Shown here one piece after another: positions 1 to 5,368 of a stretch of 8,793 nucleotides of DNA. This DNA is from CAZDKO01 sp964506075 [NCBI: uncultured bacterium]. Its GTDB lineage: Bacteria > CAZDME01 > JAYEMH01. Below the pieces are notes generated by a model that worked only from the letters and a program-made list of their open reading frames with translations, had not been told where the DNA came from and did not search any database. The translations under genes and the position numbers were made by a program. The stretch's first letter is position 1, and each line of letters starts with the position of its first letter. The stretch spans positions 1-8,793 of the forward strand of contig CAZDKO010000046.1 of assembly GCA_964506075.1 (NCBI GenBank), in the 5' to 3' direction.

Positions 1-331
1 GTTCAGATTAGAAAAAGCCGGGTATGAAGTAGTTACGGCTATGGACGGGAAAGATTGTTTAAAAAAAGTTGAAGCGGAGAAGCCGGATTTAATTATACTG
101 GATATTATGATGCCGGGGATGAATGGCTTTCAGGTATGTAAACTCTTAAAAGAAAAGAGCGATATCCCGGTAATTATGCTGACGGTTTTAGCTCACGAGA
201 AAGATTTATCAAAGGGATTGGAAAAAGGAGCCAGTTGTTTTATCAGTAAACCCTTTAATATTGTTGATTTATTGGTTGAAATTCAAACAATATTAAAAAA
301 AGGGGAAAATGATTCCGGCAATCACAATTGA
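1..331 (+). CDS. Response-regulator receiver (REC) domain, 3' end of a gene cut by the window edge
   Basis: The frame is open from base 2 to a TGA at 329-331, and the first codon seen is not a start, so the gene begins upstream. The visible part holds most of a CheY-like receiver domain: the phosphoacceptor Asp in LDIMMPG (codon at 101-103), the switch Thr in VIMLT (182-184) and the conserved Lys in SKPF (248-250). The first strand with its acidic pair is missing, about 20-30 residues. The protein ends about 25 residues after the Lys, so the receiver is its C-terminal domain. It may be a stand-alone CheY-type regulator, or the receiver tail of a longer hybrid protein; the window cannot tell. 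A PilZ gene starts 16 bp downstream, which suggests one transcript and a link between phosphorelay and cyclic-di-GMP signalling. Confidence 0.93.
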   Translation, partial: FRLEKAGYEVVTAMDGKDCLKKVEAEKPDLIILDIMMPGMNGFQVCKLLKEKSDIPVIMLTVLAHEKDLSKGLEKGASCFISKPFNIVDLLVEIQTILKKGENDSGNHN

Positions 332-337
332 TAATAC

Positions 338-344
338 GGGGGGA
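338..344 (+). promoter_or_regulatory. Ribosome binding site that fixes the PilZ start
   Basis: GGGGGAG lies 3 bases before the ATG at 348. The upstream in-frame ATG at 309 has no such site, only the A-rich end of the receiver gene. Confidence 0.6.
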
Positions 345-347
345 GTT

Positions 348-740
348 ATGAACAACAGTTCGGCAGACCGTAGAAAATATCCCAGATTTAAATTGGAAGC
401 AAAACTTAAGATTCAAGTTCAGAAGAAAAATAATAAAACCCCGGTAGAAGTTTCAGGCCGGGTTAGAAATATGAGCATAGAAGGCCTCTGTTTCGCTTCC
501 GGAAAAGAATTTAAAAACGGAGAGAAGCTTCATTTAAAAATATGGCTTCCGTCCGAACCCAAGCCGTTACAGCTGCAAGGTGAAACTAAATGGTGTATCC
601 CCGTTAAAAGAGATAACAACAAGAAGTTATTTGAGACCGGTGTAAAGTTGTTTATTCTTAAACAGAAGGATGAAGATAAGTTTATCGGTTATGTTTGTGA
701 GAAAACAAGGAATTATTTAAGTCAATACCTGCATCTTTAA
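348..740 (+). CDS. PilZ-domain protein, probable cyclic-di-GMP receptor
   Basis: A 130-aa protein made almost entirely of one PilZ domain. The first half of the ligand motif is RKYPR (R9-R13, the RxxxR pattern) and the second is NMSIEG (N41, S43, G46, the [D/N]xSxxG pattern). Both are intact, so cyclic-di-GMP binding is expected from what is known of the family. No membrane segment or output domain is visible, so it probably acts by contacting a partner in the cytoplasm. An in-frame ATG at 309 lies inside the receiver gene and has no ribosome binding site; the ATG at 348 follows a GGGGGAG at 338-344 and was chosen. It sits 16 bp after the receiver gene and is probably co-transcribed with it. 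Confidence 0.92.
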   Translation: MNNSSADRRKYPRFKLEAKLKIQVQKKNNKTPVEVSGRVRNMSIEGLCFASGKEFKNGEKLHLKIWLPSEPKPLQLQGETKWCIPVKRDNNKKLFETGVKLFILKQKDEDKFIGYVCEKTRNYLSQYLHL

Positions 741-963
741 AAAATTTTTCCCCCTCCTCCGGACATATGTTTTCCCTCTTTTTATCTGACGGTAAAGAAG
801 ATAATATTATCATTCTGTAGAGAGGGATAATTATTCTTTAAGTTATAATTTTAATCTATCAAGCATCTATTTTCTTGTATTTAATATCAGATTTATATAT
901 AATTTGTAGTAAAATATATATATCAAAGCCCTAAGATTAATAAGTTGAACTGAGGAGAGAGGA
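741..963. other. Intergenic spacer, AT-rich, with inverted repeats and a promoter but no gene
   Basis: No supported reading frame lies here. It contains a T-run straight after the PilZ stop, a 7-bp inverted repeat (TCCCTCT near 773 with AGAGGGA near 820) enclosing the perfect palindrome GATAATATTATC at 800-811, and the promoter candidate described separately. The palindrome could be a protein-binding site, or simply a by-product of AT-rich composition. Confidence 0.5.
875..903 (+). promoter_or_regulatory. Candidate sigma-70-type promoter for the PAS-PAS-HD-GYP gene
   Basis: A perfect TATAAT at 898-903 lies 17 bp downstream of TTGTAT at 875-880. The -35 element matches only the TTG core. Transcription would start near 910, giving a leader of about 55 bases before the ATG at 964. 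The region is very AT-rich, so a chance -10 is possible. Confidence 0.5.
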
Positions 964-2430
964 ATGAAAAAAAAGAAAGCGGAAGTTCTACTTAAGAAGT
1001 CAGGTGCAGATAAAAAATCCAAAGAAGAGGGAATAAAATTTCACGAAGCAGCTGAAAATGCCAGGGTATGGATTTGGGAAATTAACGCGAAAGGACAATA
1101 TATCTATTCCAATCCGGTGATTGAAGATATATTGGGCTATAAACCCGACGAATTACAGGGGAAGTATTTTTATGATTTATTTCATCCTGAGGACCGGGAT
1201 GAGCAGAAAAAACTGGCTTTCCGGGTTTTTGCCAGAAAACGGGCTTTCCGCGGATTCGTAAATCGTAATATCCATAAAGATGGAAGAGTTGTCTGGTTTT
1301 CGACCAGCGGTGTTCCTGTTCTGGATAAAAAAGGGAAACTTATTGGTTATCGCGGGACCATCATTGATATTACTCAGAATAAAGAGAGTGAAGCGGCCTT
1401 ACGAGAGAGTGAAAGGCGCTTCAAACTTCTTTCCCGGGCGACCAATGACGTCGTCTGGGATTGGGATTTGTTAACCGGTAAGGTCTGGTGGAACGACGCT
1501 GTTCGGATACGTTTTGGATATCCGAAGGATGAAATTATTTCCAATATCCAATGGAGAGAAGCAAAAATACATCCGCAGGATAGAAAAAGGGTTATTTCAG
1601 GGATTCATAAAGTTATTGAAAGGGGAGGGTTTGTCTGGTCGGATGAGTATCGTTTTTGCTGCAGAGATAATTCTTATGCGGTTATATTTGACCGGGCTTT
1701 TATAATTCATAATAACTCCGGTAAAGCTACCCGGATGATTGGCTCAATGATGGATATTACCGGGCTTAAACAAGCCGAAAAAGCAATTAAACAGAGCTTT
1801 GCTAAATTACAGCGGGTTTTTGAAGAAACGGTTCAGGCGATGACGGAAATAATTGAAACCAGAGACCCGTATACAGCCGGTCATCAAAGAAGAGTATCTA
1901 ATCTTGCGTGTGCCATAGCCCGGGAAATGGGTGTTTCCAGAGACGAAATTAACGGTATCCGTTTAGCCGGTATATTGCATGATATCGGCAAGATATACGT
2001 CCCTTCCGATATTCTCAGTAAGCCCGGTAAACTGAACAGTGTTGAGTTTGAAATAATAAGGACTCATCCGCAAAGGGGATACGATATATTAAAAATGATA
2101 GAATTTCCCTGGCCGGTTGCCGAAATGGTTCTTCAGCATCACGAAAGGATAAACGGTTCCGGTTATCCTCTGGGACTTTCAGACGGTAAAATACTTATGG
2201 GAGCAAAAATTTTAGGGGTAGCCGATGTCGTTGAAGCGATGGCTTTCCGCCGGCCTTATAGAGTGGCTCTGGGTATAAATGAAGCCCTGTCAGAAATTTC
2301 TAAGAATAAAAAGGTTCTCTATGATCCCCGGGTAGTGGATACCTGTGTGACGTTATTTACCGACAAGGATTTTAATCTGGACAGGAAGATAGAAAGTAAT
2401 AATAACAATAATAACGGTAATGGGGGATAA
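964..2430 (+). CDS. PAS-PAS-HD-GYP protein, probable sensor-regulated cyclic-di-GMP phosphodiesterase
   Basis: A 488-aa soluble protein with no signal peptide or membrane segment. Two PAS domains (about residues 27-140 and 150-268) end in the usual C-terminal linkers, GTIIDIT and GSMMDIT. A short coiled linker leads to an HD-GYP domain at about 285-465. Metal and catalytic residues are in place: H307 (TAGHQRR), H339-D340 (LHDIGK), H368 (RTHPQRG), H392-H393 (QHHE) and D421 (VADVVEAM). The signature loop reads HHERINGSGYP, with Asn where Asp is commonest. From the family, it should hydrolyse cyclic-di-GMP, with the PAS pair sensing a ligand, redox state or light. An AGGAG lies just before the ATG at 964. 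The last ten residues are an Asn/Gly tail (N479-N484 then GNGG) outside the fold. A PilZ gene upstream supports a cyclic-di-GMP role. Confidence 0.95.
   Translation: MKKKKAEVLLKKSGADKKSKEEGIKFHEAAENARVWIWEINAKGQYIYSNPVIEDILGYKPDELQGKYFYDLFHPEDRDEQKKLAFRVFARKRAFRGFVNRNIHKDGRVVWFSTSGVPVLDKKGKLIGYRGTIIDITQNKESEAALRESERRFKLLSRATNDVVWDWDLLTGKVWWNDAVRIRFGYPKDEIISNIQWREAKIHPQDRKRVISGIHKVIERGGFVWSDEYRFCCRDNSYAVIFDRAFIIHNNSGKATRMIGSMMDITGLKQAEKAIKQSFAKLQRVFEETVQAMTEIIETRDPYTAGHQRRVSNLACAIAREMGVSRDEINGIRLAGILHDIGKIYVPSDILSKPGKLNSVEFEIIRTHPQRGYDILKMIEFPWPVAEMVLQHHERINGSGYPLGLSDGKILMGAKILGVADVVEAMAFRRPYRVALGINEALSEISKNKKVLYDPRVVDTCVTLFTDKDFNLDRKIESNNNNNNGNGG
2398..2415 (+). repeat. Perfect 9-bp tandem duplication coding a poly-Asn tail
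   Basis: AATAATAAC occurs twice in tandem (2398-2406, 2407-2415) inside the end of the HD-GYP gene and encodes six consecutive Asn. Replication slippage here would change tail length by three residues without shifting the frame. Confidence 0.85.
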
Positions 2431-2433
2431 TAA

Positions 2434-2473
2434 CGATATTTTTAGCGGCCGTTGTTTTAGAATAAAAATATCG
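2434..2473 (+). repeat. 11-bp inverted repeat between the HD-GYP and DUF167 genes
   Basis: CGATATTTTTA at 2434-2444 is perfectly repeated in inverse as TAAAAATATCG at 2463-2473, with an 18-base loop. The stem is AT-rich and no T-run follows on the plus strand, so a classic intrinsic terminator is doubtful. It may still pair in RNA and protect or attenuate the transcript entering the next gene. Confidence 0.55.
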
Positions 2474-2502
2474 GCAAAAATAAGGAAGTTTTAAGAATTC
2501 AG

Positions 2503-2748
2503 ATGCTTAAGGTTATACCAATAAAGGTTATCCCGCACGCTAAAAAAAATGAAGTGTTAAAAGATGGACAGCGTTTCAAAGTTCGTTTGACGGCGCCGCC
2601 GGTAGAAGGTAAAGCCAATAAACTCCTTATCGAGGTTTTAGCTGATTATTTTAATTGCCGGAAATCTGAGATTAAAATTATAAAGGGAGAGAAAACAAGA
2701 AATAAAGTGATTCAGATTGTTAAGTGTACCGGTTATCCGGTTGGTTAA
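2503..2748 (+). CDS. DUF167 (YggU/UPF0235) family protein of unknown function
   Basis: An 81-aa protein that fits the small DUF167 family along its whole length. Recognisable blocks are the N-terminal KVIPHAKKNEV strand, the central VRLTAPPVEGKANK motif (residues 27-40), a KSEIKI strand and the closing GEKTRNK. The family is widespread in bacteria and eukaryotes and its biochemical role is not established. The ATG at 2503 is the only plausible start, although the nearest purine-rich site (AAGGAAG, 2482-2488) is rather distant at 14 bases. The N-terminus carries an internal echo, KVIPIKVIP, from a short imperfect duplication. The last residues (TGYPVG) and the stop lie in TGGT-type repeat DNA, so the C-terminus has probably been rewritten by it. 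Confidence 0.88.
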   Translation: MLKVIPIKVIPHAKKNEVLKDGQRFKVRLTAPPVEGKANKLLIEVLADYFNCRKSEIKIIKGEKTRNKVIQIVKCTGYPVG

Positions 2749-2779
2749 TTGGTGAGTGGTTAACTGGTGACTGGTTGAC
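2742..2779 (+). repeat. Short tandem repeat of TGGT-headed units
   Basis: Two 15-bp units (2742-2756, TGGTTAATTGGTGAG; 2757-2771, TGGTTAACTGGTGAC) differ at two positions and are followed by a partial unit TGGTTGAC at 2772-2779. Each 15-mer is itself an 8+7 pair headed by TGGT. The array overlaps the stop codon of the DUF167 gene and ends 12 bp before the next start. It resembles the short tandemly repeated repetitive sequences known from cyanobacteria and seen in other bacteria; that link is an analogy only. Confidence 0.75.
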
Positions 2780-2791
2780 AGGAAAGTTAAA

Positions 2792-3322
2792 ATGAAAAAA
2801 GGCGTATTAATAATTCTAATCGGTTTTCTTTCCGTTTCCATTATTAGCTGCAGCAGGGTCAAAATAGAGTTAAAGAAGGAATATTATTTAAGCGGGAAAT
2901 TAAAATCAGAGAAGCCCTATAAAGAAGGAAGACTGGAAGGGCTGGCAAAACGTTATTTTGAAAGCGGGGCGTTAAAGGAAATAGCGCCTTATAAAAACGG
3001 AAAGAGACAGGGTGTGGTTAAAAGGTATTACGAAAACGGACGGTTAAGATGGCAGGTGTCTTATCGGGAAGGGGAAAAGGAAGGGCTGGGGAGATATTAT
3101 TACGAAAGCGGGATATTGAAATCGGAAATACCTTATAGAAATGGAAAGAAACAGGGCGTTACAAAAAATTATTACGAAAATAGAAAGTTAATGGCTTTAA
3201 CCGAATATAAAAATGATAGAAAAGACGGGTGGCAAAAAATCTACGGTCCGGACGGTAAATTAACGAAAGCGTTAAAGTTTGAAGACGGGAAATTCATCAG
3301 CCTCAAAAAGAGACCAACGTAA
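2792..3322 (+). CDS. Lipoprotein with six MORN-variant (YwqK-type) repeats
   Basis: A 176-aa protein. Residues 1-19 form a lipoprotein signal peptide (MKKG, hydrophobic stretch, SIIS before C20), so the mature protein should be lipid-anchored outside the inner membrane. The rest is six repeats of the MORN-variant type, each opening with Y[Y/F]xxG.L and closing with Y..G...G. Their first tyrosines fall at residues 31, 55, 79, 103, 127 and 151, an exact 24-residue period. The family forms a curved beta-hairpin stack and is often annotated as a YwqK antitoxin, but no toxin partner is seen here, so that label should not be taken as function. The start follows AGGAAAG at 2780-2786. It lies 43 bp after the DUF167 gene and is probably in the same transcript. 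Confidence 0.9.
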   Translation: MKKGVLIILIGFLSVSIISCSRVKIELKKEYYLSGKLKSEKPYKEGRLEGLAKRYFESGALKEIAPYKNGKRQGVVKRYYENGRLRWQVSYREGEKEGLGRYYYESGILKSEIPYRNGKKQGVTKNYYENRKLMALTEYKNDRKDGWQKIYGPDGKLTKALKFEDGKFISLKKRPT

Positions 3323-3329
3323 ACAAAAT

Positions 3330-3352
3330 GGAACTTTTGTTCCCCGTTTAAT
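3330..3352 (+). terminator. Weak hairpin before yjbQ
   Basis: GGAAC (3330-3334) pairs with GTTCC (3339-3343) across a TTTT loop, followed by CCGTTTAATTTT. An alternative pairing AACAAAA/TTTTGTT overlaps it. The stem is short and the T-run is broken, so this is at best a leaky terminator. It also occupies the place where a ribosome binding site for yjbQ would be expected. Confidence 0.25.
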
Positions 3353-3358
3353 TTTAAA

Positions 3359-3772
3359 ATGAAAACCTATACACAATACCTCTGGTTTAACACTAAAAAC
3401 CGCTATGATTTTGTTAATATAACCCCGTCAGTTGAAGAGGCGGTAAAGGAAAGCGGGGTAAAAGAAGGTTTATGTCTGGTTAACGCTATGCACATTACCT
3501 CAAGCGTTTTTATTAACGATGATGAGGGGGGATTGCATCAGGATTTTATGGACTGGGTAGAGAAATTAGCTCCGTTCGGCCGGGACTATCAACACCATTT
3601 TACCGGAGAAAATAATGCCGATGCCCATCTTAAAAGGACGATTATGGGACGGGAGGTGGTAGTAGCCATTACCGCCGGAAAACTTGACTTCGGTCCCTGG
3701 GAGCAGATATTTTACGGCGAATTTGACGGGCAGCGTAAAAAAAGAGTATTGGTTAAAATTATAGGGGAGTGA
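3359..3772 (+). CDS. yjbQ: YjbQ/UPF0047 family protein
   Basis: A 137-aa protein, the usual length for the family. The conserved blocks are [11 protein letters not shown] (residues 44-54), the histidine pair HH (79-80) followed by [10 protein letters not shown] (83-92, with N86 and H90), and the C-terminal [16 protein letters not shown] (109-124). The histidines and Asn are likely metal or substrate ligands. Family members are cytoplasmic and often annotated as secondary thiamine-phosphate synthase because some complement thiE mutants; the physiological role is not settled. The ATG at 3359 is supported by homology at the N-terminus (KTYTQYLWF), but the bases before it (CCCCGTTTAATTTTAAA) have no Shine-Dalgarno sequence. 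The next gene starts 2 bp after its stop. Confidence 0.93.
   Translation: MKTYTQYLWFNTKNRYDFVNITPSVEEAVKESGVKEGLCLVNAMHITSSVFINDDEGGLHQDFMDWVEKLAPFGRDYQHHFTGENNADAHLKRTIMGREVVVAITAGKLDFGPWEQIFYGEFDGQRKKRVLVKIIGE
3764..3769 (+). promoter_or_regulatory. Ribosome binding site deciding the thioesterase start
   Basis: GGGGAG lies at the end of yjbQ, 5 bases before GTG 3775. The other in-frame GTG at 3769 overlaps this site and has nothing upstream, so 3775 is preferred. Confidence 0.6.
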
Positions 3773-3774
3773 AG

Positions 3775-4152
3775 GTGAAAGTAAAAATTTATTATCATGA
3801 TACTGATTGCGGCGGCGTAGTGTATTATGCCAATTATTTAAAGTTTCTGGAAGAAGCGCGTACCGAATTTTTAGAAAAGAGAGGTCTTTTCGTTAAAAAA
3901 CTGGCCGAAGAGGGGACCTTATTTGTCGTCGCCCGGCAGGAAATTGATTATAAAGCTCCGGCTTTTTACGGTGACGTTTTAGAAATAGATACCCGCCTCA
4001 CCGAAATTTCCCGGGCGAAAATCCGGTTTGAATACAACATAAAAAACCAGGATGGAAAACTTATTTCAAACGCCTTAACCATTATGGTTTGTGTCGGGAG
4101 TGATTTAAAACCTAAATTGATTTATGAAGAGATACGCCGGAAATTGGTTTAA
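3775..4152 (+). CDS. YbgC/4-hydroxybenzoyl-CoA-type hot-dog acyl-CoA thioesterase
   Basis: A 125-aa single hot-dog domain. The active-site segment reads YYHDTDCGGVVYYANYLKF (residues 6-24). D11 is the second Asp of the DTD triplet and matches the catalytic Asp of the family, and the loop and helix after it (GGVVYYANY) are typical. From the family, it should hydrolyse short or medium acyl-CoA thioesters in the cytoplasm as a tetramer. YbgC genes usually sit at the head of tol-pal clusters; there are no tol genes here, so the true substrate is open. The start is GTG at 3775, with GTG 3769 (two residues longer) as the alternative. It begins 2 bp after the yjbQ stop, so the two are very likely translated together. 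Confidence 0.92.
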   Translation: MKVKIYYHDTDCGGVVYYANYLKFLEEARTEFLEKRGLFVKKLAEEGTLFVVARQEIDYKAPAFYGDVLEIDTRLTEISRAKIRFEYNIKNQDGKLISNALTIMVCVGSDLKPKLIYEEIRRKLV

Positions 4153-4182
4153 TTAAGATTTTATGGATTTTTTTAATTATTT

Positions 4183-4216
4183 TTGAAAAATTTCAAGGTG
4201 GAAAATTATAACCACC
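4183..4216. terminator. Convergent junction with two weak inverted repeats
   Basis: Between the two converging genes lie TTGAAA/TTTCAA (4183-4196) and GGTGG/CCACC (4197-4201 with 4212-4216, loop of 10). The second spans the stop codon of the minus-strand 53-aa gene, and its minus-strand transcript runs on into U-rich sequence. The stems are only 5-6 bp, so termination is a guess based on position. Confidence 0.35.
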
Positions 4217-4367
4217 ATTTACCGCAGACGAAACAGTGGTGCATACCGGCATGTCCTTCTTTATCGTCACACGTTCCGTAACAACTGCTTTTAGGACAGG
4301 CCGCTTTACATTTACCTTTTGTCTCACTGGGTTTTTTATTACTTTTTTTCGGTTTTTTTTCTGCCAT
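4206..4367 (-). CDS. Small Cys/His-rich protein, 53 aa, probable metal-binding
   Basis: On the minus strand an ATG at 4367 opens 53 codons to TAA at 4206. The protein has two parts: a very basic N-terminus (MAEKKPKKSNKKP) and a compact C-terminal half with six cysteines and three histidines, namely C20-x3-C24-x4-C29-x3-C33, H39, then HHCFVCGKWW (H43, H44, C45, C48). The even Cys spacing and the ending CxxCGKWW suggest a zinc-ribbon-like or similar metal site; I recognise no named family. AGAAAGGA lies just upstream of the ATG. A second in-frame ATG at 4385 would add six residues but has no ribosome binding site. It lies 80 bp downstream of the 230-aa gene on the same strand and may share its transcript. 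Evidence is composition, start signal and position; homology is untested. Confidence 0.72.
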   Translation of the reverse strand: MAEKKPKKSNKKPSETKGKCKAACPKSSCYGTCDDKEGHAGMHHCFVCGKWWL

Positions 4368-4385
4368 TTTCCTTTCTCTTTCCAT

Positions 4386-4412
4386 GGGGTTTCTAACGTT
4401 CGGGATTACCCC
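4386..4412. repeat. GGGGT/ACCCC inverted repeat upstream of the small Cys-rich gene
   Basis: GGGGT at 4386-4390 and ACCCC at 4408-4412 could form a 5-bp GC-rich stem with a 17-base loop containing AACGTT. It lies between the 230-aa gene and the 53-aa gene and could attenuate or separate them. No T-run follows on either strand. Confidence 0.3.
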
Positions 4413-4447
4413 CCTTGTTTTATTTCGCCGGGATGATAAGTCTTTTT

Positions 4448-5140
4448 TTATCTGAGGTCGGATATAAAATCGTCAAAGAGATATTTTTTTTCTTCCAACA
4501 GTAAAGTTTGAAATTCAAAAATTTGCTCTAAACCGGGTTTGAGCAGCAGATTTATCCGGGCACATTCAATTTCTGCGCCCCGAAAACATATTTCGTAGCC
4601 TTTGGTTCCGCTAATCTGCACGTACCGTGAAGAAATTTTCGATAAGTGCAGCGTCGCACAGGTTTTATAAGAATGAATGGCTTGCTGCCAGGGATAGAGC
4701 ATTTTAGTCGGTGAAGGCCTGTAAATGATAAGTGCGGTTTCAATAAAACCGGGAAGATATAACTTGGCTTGAATTTGTTTTTCAAATATTCTTTCCAGGA
4801 GAGCCTGAAGACCGGAATCTCGCTGGAATCCTGCCGGCAGGCTCCATTTTGGAACTCTACCGAAGGGTTTAAAAGTAAGCTCTGCTTTTTTCCGTAATTC
4901 TTCCGGGTAACTGATAGGGTCCATAAGAAAGTCAATATAGAGGTTGACATTTTCGTTAATTTCAAGGGCAGCGGGACTATCAGGTCGGCCTTCTCCGCCG
5001 AGCATTTCGTCAAGAAAGAGACAGGCATTAAAGCTTTCCTGATTTTGCGGGACATTATGTTTTGCCTGCCAGAGTTTATCCACTACCAGAGGAGATTCCA
5101 TCGCTGCTTTTAGTAGCGAGGCGGCGACTCTATAATCCAT
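4448..5140 (-). CDS. Hypothetical protein, 230 aa, unrecognised
   Basis: I do not recognise this protein. From the ATG at 5140 it is 230 residues, with no signal peptide or membrane segment and a mixed alpha/beta look. A segment at about 132-152 has a strand-like LYLPGFIETALIIYRP pattern, later strands alternate hydrophobic residues (RYVQISG, GYEICFRGAEIEC), and the C-terminus is acidic and helical. There are few cysteines and no obvious catalytic motif. The frame stays open upstream to a TTG at 5200, but the ATG at 5140 has a strong GAGGGGG five bases before it, so the longer form is unlikely. It has its own promoter at 5301-5329 and a leader of about 150 bases. Its location suggests a cytoplasmic role, with the 53-aa Cys-rich gene behind it. 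Confidence 0.8.
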   Translation of the reverse strand: MDYRVAASLLKAAMESPLVVDKLWQAKHNVPQNQESFNACLFLDEMLGGEGRPDSPAALEINENVNLYIDFLMDPISYPEELRKKAELTFKPFGRVPKWSLPAGFQRDSGLQALLERIFEKQIQAKLYLPGFIETALIIYRPSPTKMLYPWQQAIHSYKTCATLHLSKISSRYVQISGTKGYEICFRGAEIECARINLLLKPGLEQIFEFQTLLLEEKKYLFDDFISDLR

Positions 5141-5300
5141 CGTTTCCCCCTCATTTCCCCCCACATTTAGTTTTGTTTTTGCAAAACTGTAGAGGTACAA
5201 TGAAAAATAGATTTATCTTTTTGGATTCCTTATAAACCCGTGGTAATAAAAACAAGAATTACTTATGCTGCAGAATAGGCAACACCTATACTACCTATAT
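5141..5300 (-). other. Long 5' leader of the 230-aa gene
   Basis: If transcription starts about 7 bp after the -10, near 5294, the leader is roughly 150 bases. It holds no convincing upstream ORF. Small inverted repeats are visible: ATAGG/CCTAT with a 5-base loop near the 5' end (about 5273-5287) and GTTTTG/CAAAAC (5170-5175 with 5182-5187) close to the ribosome binding site. I recognise no riboswitch class. Confidence 0.4.
5146..5152 (-). promoter_or_regulatory. Ribosome binding site fixing the start of the 230-aa gene
   Basis: Minus-strand GAGGGGG lies five bases before the ATG at 5140 and favours it over the upstream TTG at 5200. Confidence 0.65.
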
Positions 5301-5329
5301 AATATAATATAATTAAATAAAATTGTCAA
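5301..5329 (-). promoter_or_regulatory. Strong sigma-70-type promoter, minus strand
   Basis: Reading the minus strand, a perfect TTGACA (5329-5324) is followed after exactly 17 bp by TATATT (5306-5301), which matches the consensus -10 at five of six positions. It starts about 40 bp beyond the stop of the YiiX-like gene and points at the 230-aa gene. Immediately downstream come TATAGG TAG TATAGG and an inverted CCTAT, which could be an operator. Confidence 0.75.
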
Positions 5330-5368
5330 TAAATTTAAAGTTTAACAAAATTTTACTTTATTATAGTA

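Noticed and set aside
2742-2779. CRISPR array
   Set aside because: The units are contiguous with no spacers and only two and a half copies exist.
2775-2780. TTGACA as a -35 element before the MORN-repeat gene
   Set aside because: It is produced by the tandem repeat, and a -10 at the right distance would lie inside the gene with no matching sequence.
2638-2862. Minus-strand frame across the DUF167 end and the tandem repeat
   Set aside because: Its repeated THQLT pattern is just the complement of the TGGT repeat, and it overlaps two better genes.
2792-3322. Toxin-antitoxin pair, from the usual YwqK antitoxin label
   Set aside because: No toxin-like gene is adjacent, and the protein has a lipoprotein signal, which does not fit a cytoplasmic antitoxin.
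4236-4436. Plus-strand 66-codon frame
   Set aside because: It is antisense to the 53-aa Cys/His-rich gene, has a Phe/Thr-rich composition typical of the complement of a Lys/Cys-rich gene, and has no ribosome binding site.
5141-5200. N-terminal extension of the 230-aa protein from TTG 5200
   Set aside because: The ATG at 5140 has a strong ribosome binding site, while the TTG has none and lies in the predicted leader.
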